From Acidobacteriota bacterium (GTDB lineage Bacteria; Acidobacteriota; Terriglobia; Acidiferrales; UBA7541): a DNA stretch of 64,000 nucleotides. Positions 54,787-63,632 of the stretch are shown one piece after another. The DNA is taken from contig JABCZN010000017.1 of NCBI GenBank assembly GCA_013289665.1, positions 45,161-109,160 on the forward strand. Direction: 5' to 3'. Every line of letters begins with the position of its first letter. Position 1 is the stretch's first letter. The translations under genes were made by a program, and so were the position numbers. The notes below the pieces were generated by a model. That model made no database searches. It was given only the letters and a program-made list of their open reading frames with translations, and was not told where the DNA came from.

Positions 54787-57700
54787 TTAACGGATGGCGG
54801 CGTCTAATCTTGTGACGATCTGCGTAGCGTCCGGCCACCCTGCATTCACAAAAACATCGAGGATTTCGGCAAAGTACAAGGCGTTGGTACTTTCTCGCAG
54901 CAATTCCTTGTGATCTGCCAGCAACCTTTCGGAGAATTTAACGAATTCACCGATTGCAAATGAATCAAATTGGTAGCCGAATGTGCGTCCAGTAATGAGC
55001 CGCGCCGTCAACTTCAGGACATGTGCTGGATCGTAAGAGAGCAGCTTGTTGAAGGATTCCATTAGATTGTGAGCGGTTGATGGCCCGATAGGATGTCGAT
55101 ATTCTGAATCAGCGTTTACAATCGCGTTCCACACGTCCACGGATTCCTTGAAAAATACCCCGACGGCGAGATCGTCGGTCGGCTTCCGATCTGGCGCTGT
55201 TAACTGAGGGTCCGCATTTACCAGTATTTTTAATTTGAATACCAAGGTATCGAGCGTCATAAGAAGCTGCTTCCAAGATTCTGCTAGCTTGGGTGTGGCA
55301 CGAACACTCGTTTTTGATTTCTCTTCAAGGACTTGGAACCCCAGGTCGACAGCCACGATCACTCGGGACTCAATTTCCCGTGCTCTGGAACGGATTGCGC
55401 TGCTACTAGCGTCGCTGCTCTCAATTTGATAAGTCAAATAAGCGGAAGCGGACGAAGCCATCAGCTGCAAGTGCTTTGCGTACCTGAGGGGAGACTTTTC
55501 AAATGACCGTAAGGCTTTATCCGCTGACTGTTCGCCTAAATAAACATAAAACTGGGTCAAGGAATCGACGAGAACTTCGAATACATCCTCTGGTCGTTGC
55601 TTAGGCAACTTTCGACGTAACAAACTCCTAAGGCAAACGACAACCCTTTGAGGCTCACGTTTGGCAATGAAAGGATGGCCAACTGTACGCACAAGTGCTA
55701 CCAAAACCCCGGTAGCTTGTTCCGCCGCCAGCATCAGCTTCGCGATTTCCCAAAATAAATTACTGTCGTGTTTGTAGACACCACCCAGACCAATCGCTAT
55801 CTGAAATCGAACGGCAGGTGATTTGTCGGCGCTGAGCGCTCTAAGCAGGCTCTGAAGTTGTGCATCTATTCCCCAATTATCAATACAGTGGATCATCGCT
55901 TGGGCTGCTTCAATTTTCGGGGTCGGACTCCACATGGGACGATCAAAATGTTCATCCGCTTTCTCTGAGACTTGTGGGTGCGGATAGACAGCGGCGTCGG
56001 CGGTAATGGCACGAGACACTGTCACAGCTTTACTCAGCGGCGGCAGCTCTCCATTTTTCACAATAGAGCGTGCTACGGCTGCTACCGTCGTAAAGACGTC
56101 CGTAACAACTTGTTCGTCGACGTCCTTGGAATCTTTGAGCTTGGCGTAAGCGGCCTCTAATGGAATCAAAACACCATCGATTTCATCTAAAGGCGGAACT
56201 CCGTTAACGTACTTAGTTTCAAATGCTGCCAGGGGCTCCTTGGCGGCGATCAAATCGCGATTCGCCTTCGTATCAGTATCGACGCCTTTGTGTCTGAGCC
56301 AATCCTCAGCGCTTACCGGCCTCGTGGTAACGGGGCCTACCGTGAAATGGGGCCTGTTATCCCGCAAGTTATTCCTCAACTTAGCCGACTGGATAGCGGT
56401 CTTGGAGCGTTGACTACGGTCGTGTTCAGGAATGCAGGCGAGAAGTCTGTCGCGTTCGCCATTGCGGTCGCGATAAATCTTTGAGATTTCGGTATTCGGC
56501 GTAGACCAAATAGCTTCCTCGACGCCTCGTTTCGCGTTGTCATTCAAGGAGTCGAATGCACGGGCAATCAGAGTGCCAGCCGCAACGGTTGTCTCTGGGG
56601 CGATGAGAATCTGTGGAGATTGCAGTAGCGGTAAGACAAAAGGCAGCAACTCGGGATCGTGGGTACTGCGTTCTATAACCCTTTTCCAGACCACCGGAAA
56701 CTTGGTCTCTTTTGCAATGAGTTTGAATACGGTCCACACTGCCTCCTGCGTCAAAGCGTTGCTTTTCAGGCTGTCAGATAGGTGATGGAGAAGGGCATCT
56801 AACATTTGCAAGCTCACATTGTCCCGATAACCTTGGTCCCAGATCTCGCTCCTATCCGTTATCAACTGTGACTGGATTCCAGCAAATTCGAATGTGGTCG
56901 AATACTTGGCAATTCGTCGTGCGGCGCCGGCGTGCTCGCGTGTCACTTCGGCGGACACCGAACGAACGGCGGCCAAGGTTGCTCTGAGTAGATCTCGCTT
57001 CAAGAAATACGAGAACCGCACACCAAGAATGTAGTACGCCATTGAATAGTCTTGAGCGCGTGTGCTCGTGAGCATGAGCACTTTGCTGCGACTGATGTTC
57101 GTTTCCTCGCTCGATTCCTCCTTATATGCAAAGGCAGCGGCGTATACCTCCACTGCAAACTCGGGATCGTTTTCAACGATGGTATCGAGCTTGTTTGCCA
57201 CCCAATAGGTTTCTTTAGGTGATGCTGTTCGCTTGCCAATTCGCTGTAGCACGCGACGCAGCACGCCCCGGACCCCATTGGGGTCAATCGGATAGAAGTT
57301 TGTCACCAGCGGAATGACACGCCCTGCCGCGATGTCCAATATTTGGTCCCCAGAGTCCTTCGATCGATCTGATTCGGCCTCTTCCCACATCCAGTTCAAT
57401 AGCCGGATGCAGGCAGAGGCCAGCTGTACCTGCTCCTCTGTCGCCCAGCCACTATTACGGGATGCAATTTCAATGAGGGCTAGATATTCATTTAGAAAGG
57501 CGATGTCCAGCCGGTCTGAGAGTTCACTTAGCAGGCCGAGCCAGAGTGAAGCACGATGAGAAGTCATTCCACCAAAAGCTTGTATCGCTCGCAGAAGGGA
57601 CACGATTGCCTTTAGCCCTACCTCACGAGGAAGCTTCCACAAAGGTATGAAATCATCTTTGGCCGTTGCGGCTCGGAAAATCGTAATGCCGGGGATGACC

Positions 57701-58803
57701 GTTACTCTTGCAGGTAGCGCGGAGTCCTTTGCGAAGAAACGTGAGGTGACAACCCAGAATAAATCGCGATCCTTATACCAAAGTAGTGCAAAGAAGTAGG
57801 ACAGGCTCGGTCTGAAAAATATGCTCTTACGTGGGTCTTGCAGGAACGGAAAGAGTCGATGTTCATCCAATAAAAGTTTGGACACGGCGAAGTCAAACAG
57901 AATGTTATGGGAGTAGGCCATTCGTTCCGTCTGAGTCCTACGCAGGACTTCATCGCTGAGAAGCGATTTGAACGTACTAGAGGCCCCCGTCATTTTGTAT
58001 GAATCTTGTAAAGCCACGGATAAGGTGCGGTTGTTGACCATTTCAGTTGTAACGTCTGTAAGAATCCGGATTCGGTCGTAGGAATCCTCGCGAACCGAGA
58101 TGCGGTAGTGCCAGTAGCGTTCAAAGAGCTGAACTTCTGACTCGATCTCAGGAAGCCAATCGATACCAATCTTTTCGTCAAGAAGGTGGATCACCAACCA
58201 GAGGTTGAATGCGTTGCGCAATATCTCTCGCAGCTCGATTGATGCGGACGACAGAATCGGCGCGAGCCTGGTGTCCTGCTCCGCGGCTTCATTAAGATCT
58301 ACGTCGCTGAAGACAGGAACACAAATGTATCGTCCAATTAGCCCAAGTGCAGGTGCATCGTCGGGCTTCTTGACGAATAGTCTTTGAACCTCAACTGACT
58401 CCATAGCATCAAACGATCGGATACTGGCAATAACAGTCCATTCGGGAAGCTCGCGGTGCACCTGACGAATGAGCTGCCTAAAAACTCTTTGTGATGCTTC
58501 TGCCCTGAGAGCATCTAGCGAATCGATAATGAGAAATTTGCGTGCTCCCTTGTAGGCCTTTAGCGTTGGGATGATACCGGCAGGGGTTTTGAGGCTCGCT
58601 TCCAGCTGGCTTAGGGATTCGACATAGTTATGTTCTTCAGCAAGGAGAAGGAGTACGTCATCTCCCGCTTTGTCATGGCGTGCCGCGAACTGCTGTAAAA
58701 GCCAACTCTTCCCTGACCCGGGCCCGCCGACCACCAGCAGTGACCCAACCTGCGCCATTTGCTCAAGGCTGTTGAACAGTTCTGTTCGTCGTAACTCCAT
58801 CAT
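54787..58803 (-). CDS. STAND-like P-loop NTPase with long helical-repeat C-terminus
   Basis: 1338 residues. Walker A GGPGSGKSW (about 26-34), Walker B KFLIIDSLDAL with Asp94, and an arginine in the IASIRSFD strand (about 129) define a STAND/AAA-like ATPase near the N-terminus. From about residue 300 to the end it is helical, with HEAT-like repeats (DKSPAVRFQIAIGLGGVYK), expected to sense a trigger. There is no effector domain in this chain; the effector is probably the SIR2 protein encoded just upstream, whose stop overlaps this ATG by 4 bases. Avs-type sensors usually carry effector and sensor fused. Confidence 0.8.
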   Translation of the reverse strand: MMELRRTELFNSLEQMAQVGSLLVVGGPGSGKSWLLQQFAARHDKAGDDVLLLLAEEHNYVESLSQLEASLKTPAGIIPTLKAYKGARKFLIIDSLDALRAEASQRVFRQLIRQVHRELPEWTVIASIRSFDAMESVEVQRLFVKKPDDAPALGLIGRYICVPVFSDVDLNEAAEQDTRLAPILSSASIELREILRNAFNLWLVIHLLDEKIGIDWLPEIESEVQLFERYWHYRISVREDSYDRIRILTDVTTEMVNNRTLSVALQDSYKMTGASSTFKSLLSDEVLRRTQTERMAYSHNILFDFAVSKLLLDEHRLFPFLQDPRKSIFFRPSLSYFFALLWYKDRDLFWVVTSRFFAKDSALPARVTVIPGITIFRAATAKDDFIPLWKLPREVGLKAIVSLLRAIQAFGGMTSHRASLWLGLLSELSDRLDIAFLNEYLALIEIASRNSGWATEEQVQLASACIRLLNWMWEEAESDRSKDSGDQILDIAAGRVIPLVTNFYPIDPNGVRGVLRRVLQRIGKRTASPKETYWVANKLDTIVENDPEFAVEVYAAAFAYKEESSEETNISRSKVLMLTSTRAQDYSMAYYILGVRFSYFLKRDLLRATLAAVRSVSAEVTREHAGAARRIAKYSTTFEFAGIQSQLITDRSEIWDQGYRDNVSLQMLDALLHHLSDSLKSNALTQEAVWTVFKLIAKETKFPVVWKRVIERSTHDPELLPFVLPLLQSPQILIAPETTVAAGTLIARAFDSLNDNAKRGVEEAIWSTPNTEISKIYRDRNGERDRLLACIPEHDRSQRSKTAIQSAKLRNNLRDNRPHFTVGPVTTRPVSAEDWLRHKGVDTDTKANRDLIAAKEPLAAFETKYVNGVPPLDEIDGVLIPLEAAYAKLKDSKDVDEQVVTDVFTTVAAVARSIVKNGELPPLSKAVTVSRAITADAAVYPHPQVSEKADEHFDRPMWSPTPKIEAAQAMIHCIDNWGIDAQLQSLLRALSADKSPAVRFQIAIGLGGVYKHDSNLFWEIAKLMLAAEQATGVLVALVRTVGHPFIAKREPQRVVVCLRSLLRRKLPKQRPEDVFEVLVDSLTQFYVYLGEQSADKALRSFEKSPLRYAKHLQLMASSASAYLTYQIESSDASSSAIRSRAREIESRVIVAVDLGFQVLEEKSKTSVRATPKLAESWKQLLMTLDTLVFKLKILVNADPQLTAPDRKPTDDLAVGVFFKESVDVWNAIVNADSEYRHPIGPSTAHNLMESFNKLLSYDPAHVLKLTARLITGRTFGYQFDSFAIGEFVKFSERLLADHKELLRESTNALYFAEILDVFVNAGWPDATQIVTRLDAAIR

Positions 58804-59903
58804 TCCAAATCCCCTGTCTGGCGTCGGACGATATTCCGGCGGGTGATTTGCTTCAAATGCTCAACACCAACTTGCAAAGCCTCCGGCGTTGCTTCGGCAG
58901 GGGGTGGCGCAACTCCTCCAGGCTCGACTATTTCGAACACCTGTTCGTGTACTGCGGCAGGATGCTCATCAGCAAGCCGCTCTGCACTCAAGCCGGAAAT
59001 GTCCCTCCTTAACCGCATCAACAGCTCACCATACTCGGCGAAGTTTTTTGTCCGGTTCAAGAAGAAAACTGGCTGGATTCCGTATCGTATCAGCAAGTTC
59101 AGCGTGACAACTGATTCGCGGTCAGGATCGGGAAGCGCCATGACACCGAAATGCCTGGGTTCTAGCGGTTGGGCGTTCCCTCCGAGAGCCATTCTGGCGT
59201 GTCGGAAACCATAGAGCAAATCGAGGTCTTCAAAGGAAAATCCAAAGAAGACCAGCCGGGCCCCAACCGGGATGGTATTCCAAAACTGTTGAAAAACTGG
59301 GGAGCGCACATATATTCCATAGTCGTCTTCGGTGAGGATAATCTGTTGGGGACTGTCGTATCTTCCATGTACGTGAACTATTCGCCTGGTATAGCCATCA
59401 TCCGCGTAGTTAGTGATGAATTGAGGAGCGGCGGCATCGTGCAGGCAAATAGAATGCGGCTGGGCAGAGGGCGAGTGATGCTGTTCAAGGCCCGTATCGT
59501 AATTGCTGGTCAGGAGATGCTTAAAAGGCAATTCGACGAGGTCCGCAATCGATGCAATGACACCCTCTCGACTACCGAAGAGCTGGGCCATAAGTGGAAA
59601 GTACCCTTCGCCGAGATTTTCCTTAAGTACTTGCGCCTGCACCAGTGGCGATTGCTTACATTCGCGCAATACTTGTTGGACCGTAATGGGTTGGCCATTC
59701 GATTCGATATTCTCACCGCGTGCGTGCCTAACTTCGAGGGCAAGGCGCTCAATTAGCTCTGGCCAGTTTGGATAGCCCAAAGGTTTGGTGACGCCAGCGC
59801 CGGCGAACGCAAGCGAGTGTCCCGAGCGAACCACGTCGACAAGTTGGCCGTATGCAGCTCTATTTCGCGGACTGTCGATGATCACACAGCCGCCACGAAG
59901 CAC
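58800..59903 (-). CDS. SIR2-like domain protein, predicted NADase effector
   Basis: 367 residues. SIR2 (defence-type) landmarks: AGAGVTKPLGYPNW (34-47) for NAD binding, TSNYDTGLE with Asn134, HVHG with His179, and FFGFSFEDLDLL. Asn and His are the residues needed for NAD hydrolysis in SIR2 defence enzymes, and both are present. The C-terminal ~90 residues (ending RRNIVRRQTGDLE) are unlike known SIR2 domains and may contact the partner NTPase. Start is GTG 59903 or an in-frame GTG at 59885; neither has a good ribosome site. A TATAAT lies about 55 bases upstream. Confidence 0.85.
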   Translation of the reverse strand: MLRGGCVIIDSPRNRAAYGQLVDVVRSGHSLAFAGAGVTKPLGYPNWPELIERLALEVRHARGENIESNGQPITVQQVLRECKQSPLVQAQVLKENLGEGYFPLMAQLFGSREGVIASIADLVELPFKHLLTSNYDTGLEQHHSPSAQPHSICLHDAAAPQFITNYADDGYTRRIVHVHGRYDSPQQIILTEDDYGIYVRSPVFQQFWNTIPVGARLVFFGFSFEDLDLLYGFRHARMALGGNAQPLEPRHFGVMALPDPDRESVVTLNLLIRYGIQPVFFLNRTKNFAEYGELLMRLRRDISGLSAERLADEHPAAVHEQVFEIVEPGGVAPPPAEATPEALQVGVEHLKQITRRNIVRRQTGDLE

Positions 59904-59957
59904 TGCGAAGGGCTCACCGATTGAGGCATCTGGGTGCGATCGCGCGTCTAGGATACG

Positions 59958-59963
59958 ATATTA
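59958..59963 (-). promoter_or_regulatory. -10 element for the SIR2-STAND operon
   Basis: Perfect TATAAT on the minus strand, preceded by TG. No good -35 is seen at 16-18 bases. Predicted leader of about 48 bases to the GTG. Confidence 0.45.
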
Positions 59964-60184
59964 TACAGAGGTTAACGATACTAGCGGTAGTGCCGAAGTT
60001 CCACTGCGATTGCGCCAATTAGGTTATTAATAGAGAACGGGCTTATTAAAGCGAGCTTGCAGAAGAGCAATGCGAGAATTGATGCATTCAAAGCGTGGAA
60101 CTTACGTCTCGACAACTATAGCGAACGAGACGGTGAAAGCTTTTGTGCCGTCACCTTTGCCCCCGAGGCGGCAATAAGGGTTCC

Positions 60185-60208
60185 AAGGACTACCAAGTCC
60201 TTCTTTTT
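60185..60208 (+). terminator. Rho-independent-like terminator
   Basis: Arms AAGGACT and AGTCCTT around ACCA, followed by CTTTTT. No upstream plus-strand gene is known to use it, so it may belong to a lost gene or insulate the island. Confidence 0.5.
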
Positions 60209-60257
60209 CAGTCCGAGCCCTACTTCGTAAGTCGTTGAAATGCCAAGCGTGGGTTGT

Positions 60258-60280
60258 TTCGATCCCCACCGCCCCTACCA
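60258..60280 (+). other. Sequence matching a tRNA 3' end (possible att scar)
   Basis: Reads as T-loop TTCGATC, T-stem CCCAC, acceptor strand CGCCCCT, discriminator A and CCA. A GTGGG five-base partner stem lies just before it but is separated by four extra bases, and no D-arm, anticodon arm or 5' acceptor (AGGGGCG) is found upstream. The acceptor sequence resembles that of many tryptophan tRNAs. Such fragments are left when elements integrate into tRNA genes. Confidence 0.4.
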
Positions 60281-60588
60281 AATTCCCAATCTTTCCAAGG
60301 GTTTCGCAGGGCCAAAAGGTACGGAAGTACCGAAAAGTACCTCATGGTTGTGAAAGTACCGATTCAATCTGGCCCATCGCCTCGCAGCGGCGCTCCCGAC
60401 CTCTCACTGGCGACGACACCGCCAAACCGCTTTACCTCATCGGGCCTGCGCCTCCGCTAAACACCGCACGGCGCTGGGGCTTCCTGCGCAAGTTCCTTCA
60501 TAACCTAGAGAAGCTGTCCACTGCAATTGACAAATGCGGGATGCGGGCGTAGATTCCCAGCCAGCGTGTACGTGATTGGGAGCCTTCA

Positions 60589-60726
60589 ATGGCGAAGCGT
60601 AAACGCAGCAGTATGGACGAAGCGATAAAGTTTCTGAGAAAGGCGAACGAGGCCGCAAGGTCTTTAGGGCATCTATTAGAGAAACTGCTTCTGATATACC
60701 TGCTGCTACGTTACCACCCATGGTAA
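60589..60726 (+). CDS. Small hypothetical protein (45 residues)
   Basis: ORF starting MAKRKRSSMDEAIKFLRKAN with GGGAG six bases before the ATG. It has a basic N-terminus, an amphipathic helix and a Leu-rich hydrophobic end (LEKLLLIYLLLRYHPW), the layout of small membrane-active peptides. The stop codon lies within an inverted repeat (CGTTACCA / TGGTAACG, 60709-60728). Could be a toxin-like peptide or chance. Confidence 0.4.
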   Translation: MAKRKRSSMDEAIKFLRKANEAARSLGHLLEKLLLIYLLLRYHPW

Positions 60727-61003
60727 CGCTCACGCCCGGATTGCCGCTGCCCTTGCCTTGCGAAGTCCGGGCGTGGCATTTCTGTAAGACATCTCACTCA
60801 ATCTTTCCCATTAGATGAGCCGTGGACAGGGCTGACACGAGAAGGCCGCTAACGCCATTCGTCGCAACGAAGTGAAGATCCGCAAGGCTCTTTCCCCTGT
60901 TGCGTGTTTGCCCGCTGTCACGCAGTCCTGATCCGCCGCTTCAATTCGTCTTTCGATGATGCAGAGTGGAGGAGTTCACTCCTCCCCAGAACTCAGCACA
61001 GGA

Positions 61004-61753
61004 TCACTTGTTGGGGACTTCTCTTTGCACGACGTCATAGCCCGTCGTGTAATAGGGCGTGCCGTCCTTGTTGAAACCTGCGACCTTCGGAACTTTTTCA
61101 ATCCTGTACTCAGTGTGAGTTCCTTTGCGAACAGAGGTAGTCGGGTCTGCAAGTTGTGTAGGATGCAAGCTTGCTGTTACGGTCGAGTCGCTGCTATGAA
61201 CGGCGTAATGCCCGAGAGCTTGAATGCGAAGATTCTGTTCGCGAGCGGCCCAAGTCCTCTCGTAAGCGCTCGTCTCGCCCGTCAATGTTTCGAGCTCTTT
61301 TTCGAGTTCGCAGATCTTCCGCCCATGCTCACGAGCCTCTTGTACTTCCCATTCGGCAGCAGGGGAACCCCCTTCGAAGGTTAAAACCGCCCACAATCCT
61401 TCAAATGAAATGTTAAACAGATTCCTGCTCAGCTCAGCCCGCTCGGCTCTAAGCTCACGCCTGAGGTTTGCCGCAGTGGTTTCCGTAGAGGGAGCGGTTA
61501 ACATGCGTGTTTCGGCTTGCGGGTGCAGAGTTTCGTTTTGGGTGTGAACAAGTGTTCCAGTCCTCGCCTGATCCTGTGTCCTTTTCAGGTCGCGCGAGAG
61601 TGAATCCAACGTTTGCGAGAGCTGTATCTGCTGCGACAGGGAGTTGTCGAGGGAGGTTTGTGCTCGTGCTTGTATCCCGAATCCGCCGAGCCCCACCAGT
61701 ACCACCGTTATGATCTTTTCACCGAAACTTAGCGCCGCCCCCGAGCATTTCAT
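61004..61753 (-). CDS. Hypothetical exported coiled-coil protein
   Basis: Not recognised. From ATG 61753 (GAGGTGG seven bases before) the 249-residue protein has a long signal sequence (FGEKIITVVLVGLGGFGIQARAQ), a heptad-rich segment (QIQLSQTLDSLSRDLKRTQ; then AANLRRELRAERAELSRNL), and a C-terminal segment (GFNKDGTPYYTTGYDVVQ). The open frame continues 62 codons upstream without coding character. Single gene between non-coding stretches. Confidence 0.6.
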   Translation of the reverse strand: MKCSGAALSFGEKIITVVLVGLGGFGIQARAQTSLDNSLSQQIQLSQTLDSLSRDLKRTQDQARTGTLVHTQNETLHPQAETRMLTAPSTETTAANLRRELRAERAELSRNLFNISFEGLWAVLTFEGGSPAAEWEVQEAREHGRKICELEKELETLTGETSAYERTWAAREQNLRIQALGHYAVHSSDSTVTASLHPTQLADPTTSVRKGTHTEYRIEKVPKVAGFNKDGTPYYTTGYDVVQREVPNK

Positions 61754-62063
61754 TTGAGCCACCTCTTGGGAGTATCGCTGACCGATGCCAATCACCTCGG
61801 GTGTCCTATTCACATTAGATGCGCGCTGTCGGAAAAGGTTTCCGAACCTCTCACGTAGCAATCCTTCCCAACGCTCAGGGATATCCGGTTCTGTGTTTCT
61901 TTGCAGAGGCACGGGGTGACAACCGGAATTCCGGTCCACAAGTCCGTAACTGGGAAGCTCCCCCTCAGGAACGCGACCTTATCAGGGGCTTTTATGGTGC
62001 TATACGTATAGTTCTATGTTGTAGTTGTACTGAAATCGATGTAATTGGACCGAAACATTTTGG

Positions 62064-62117
62064 TTGACAACACGGGCGCATCGGGTTTATGGTCTGAGTT
62101 AGTTAAATAACTAACTC
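62064..62117 (+). promoter_or_regulatory. Promoter with TetR operator
   Basis: TTGACA at 62064-62069, 18 bases, TATGGT at 62088-62093. A perfect inverted repeat follows: arm GAGTTAGTTA (62096-62105), two bases, then its reverse complement (62108-62117). The operator covers the predicted transcript start and lies 17 bases before the TetR gene, as expected for autorepression. Confidence 0.75.
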
Positions 62118-62133
62118 CTGTGAGTCGGAGAAT

Positions 62134-62697
62134 ATGCGAACGGCACAACCGGACAAGCGAACGCGACTGATTGAGACTGCGACGAAGCTGGCGTATGGAC
62201 GCGGTTTCCGAGAGACGAGTCTGGCGGACATCGCCGAGGCGGCTCGCGTTCCGGTAGGCAATGTCTACTACTACTTCAAAACCAAGGAAGAACTCGCCGA
62301 AGCCGTGGTAGAACGGCGCCTCGAGGAGTTTCGCGCAGCCCGGGCGGAGTGGGACCGCTTGAGTTCTCCGAAGGAGCGGCTGTTGGCTTTCGTGGGGAGC
62401 GTCCAAGCGAACCGGGAGCAACTTGCGCGCGGAGGATGCGCTCTTGGCGGACTGTGCACGGAGTTGCACAAGGAGGGCGGCGCTCTCGCGAAGAGATCCG
62501 CGGCGCTCTTCAATGAGCCCATGCGTTGGCTTGAGGAGCAGTTCCGGACCGTTGGCCATGAAAAGGATTCACGAGAACTCGCGGTCCATTTGTTCTGCGC
62601 CTTTCAGGGCATGGCGGCTGTTGCGCTCGGCACCAACGACCGCGAGGTGGTGGTGATGGAGGCAAAGAGGCTTAAAGACTGGATCGGGACCTTGTGA
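62134..62697 (+). CDS. TetR/AcrR family regulator
   Basis: 187-residue repressor: TetR HTH at about 10-52 (LIETATKLAYGRGFRETSLADIA, then VGNVYYYFKTKEELA) and a TetR_C-type ligand domain with several Cys (GGCALGGLCTEL), which might sense thiol-reactive compounds. GGAG lies before the ATG. Together with its operator and the dehydrogenase genes downstream (gap 106 bases) it resembles electrophile- or quinone-responsive TetR modules; the inducer is inference. Confidence 0.88.
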   Translation: MRTAQPDKRTRLIETATKLAYGRGFRETSLADIAEAARVPVGNVYYYFKTKEELAEAVVERRLEEFRAARAEWDRLSSPKERLLAFVGSVQANREQLARGGCALGGLCTELHKEGGALAKRSAALFNEPMRWLEEQFRTVGHEKDSRELAVHLFCAFQGMAAVALGTNDREVVVMEAKRLKDWIGTL

Positions 62698-62803
62698 CAC
62701 GCAGTCATCGAGCAACCAGAGAGGATCGGCACCAAGAAGAACAATAGGGTCCGAAGTGTTCGGAAGCCGGACGGCGTCTTTGAGTAGAGCGGGGTATTTA
62801 ATT

Positions 62804-63583
62804 ATGAAACTCACGAACAATACGATTTTGATCACCGGCGGTGGCAGCGGCATCGGTTACGAACTCACCAAACAACTCACGGCACTTGGTAACACGATTC
62901 TCATCACGGGCCGCAATCAAGCTCACATGGACCGAGCGAAAGCGGCCTTTCCAAAAATTCACACCTTTCGAAGCGACGTTTCCGATCCGAAAGCGATCGC
63001 CACTCTTTACGAACAGGTCACCGAACAATTTCCCGAGCTCAACATTTTGATCAACAACGCCGGCATTATGCGCGAGATCAATGTTCACGACAAAGCCGGA
63101 AGCCTCGAAGACATCACTCGAGAGATTGAAATCAATTTGAGCGGGCCGATTCGCATGGTGAAACAGTTTTTGCCGCATTTGAAAACAAAATCACAGGCCG
63201 CAATCATGAACGTTTCATCGGGATTGGCATTTGTTCCATTGCCCATTTCACCGGTTTATTGCGCCACCAAGGCCGGTCTGCATTCATTCACCGAGTCTCT
63301 TCGTGTGCAATTGAAAAACTCCAAAGTGAAGGTATTTGAGCTAGCACCGCCGGCGACACAAACCGAACTCTTGGGTGCCTTTAATTCTGAAGACATGAAA
63401 GGCGTTTCTATCATGAAGGTGGAAGACATGGTTAAAGTCGCCGTCAAAGGAATGCAAACCGATCGATTTGAAATTCGTCCAGGTCAGGCGAATCAGCTCA
63501 AAATGATGAGTCGCGTGGCGCCAGGATTTATTTTGAAACAAATGAGCCGATCGGTTGATCGCATGCTTGGCACACACAATTAA
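62804..63583 (+). CDS. Short-chain dehydrogenase/reductase (DltE-like)
   Basis: 259-residue SDR oxidoreductase. NAD(P) motif TGGGSGIG at about 11-18, the NNAG structural motif, catalytic Ser in MNVSSGLAF and YCATKAG (Tyr and Lys). ATG 62804 begins at the conserved MKLTNNTILITGG; the frame is open further upstream without coding character. Lower GC and simpler codon use than the genes at 0-34 kb suggest transfer. Under the TetR operator by position. Confidence 0.9.
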   Translation: MKLTNNTILITGGGSGIGYELTKQLTALGNTILITGRNQAHMDRAKAAFPKIHTFRSDVSDPKAIATLYEQVTEQFPELNILINNAGIMREINVHDKAGSLEDITREIEINLSGPIRMVKQFLPHLKTKSQAAIMNVSSGLAFVPLPISPVYCATKAGLHSFTESLRVQLKNSKVKVFELAPPATQTELLGAFNSEDMKGVSIMKVEDMVKVAVKGMQTDRFEIRPGQANQLKMMSRVAPGFILKQMSRSVDRMLGTHN

Positions 63584-63632
63584 TTCAAAGCTTGTTATGA
63601 CCAACAAGCACTGCGGGCAGAATGGAGCTTTT

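Larger units (their letters stand above)
59904..61003. other. Low-density region next to the SIR2 operon
   Basis: About 1.1 kb without a recognised gene. Contents listed separately: SIR2 promoter, a hairpin terminator, a sequence like a tRNA 3' end, and a 45-codon ORF. It probably marks the edge of the island. Confidence 0.5.

Noticed and set aside
37894..59903. CRISPR array or complete restriction-modification system
   Set aside because: No regularly spaced repeats, no cas genes and no methyltransferase were found; the Mrr-like gene stands without a modification partner.
60235..60552. 105-codon ORF overlapping the tRNA-like 3' end
   Set aside because: No ribosome site, Pro/Arg-rich composition, and it crosses the tRNA-like segment.
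62000..62011. CTATACGTATAG palindrome
   Set aside because: Short AT-rich 12-mer, plausible by chance; the stronger operator is at 62096-62117.
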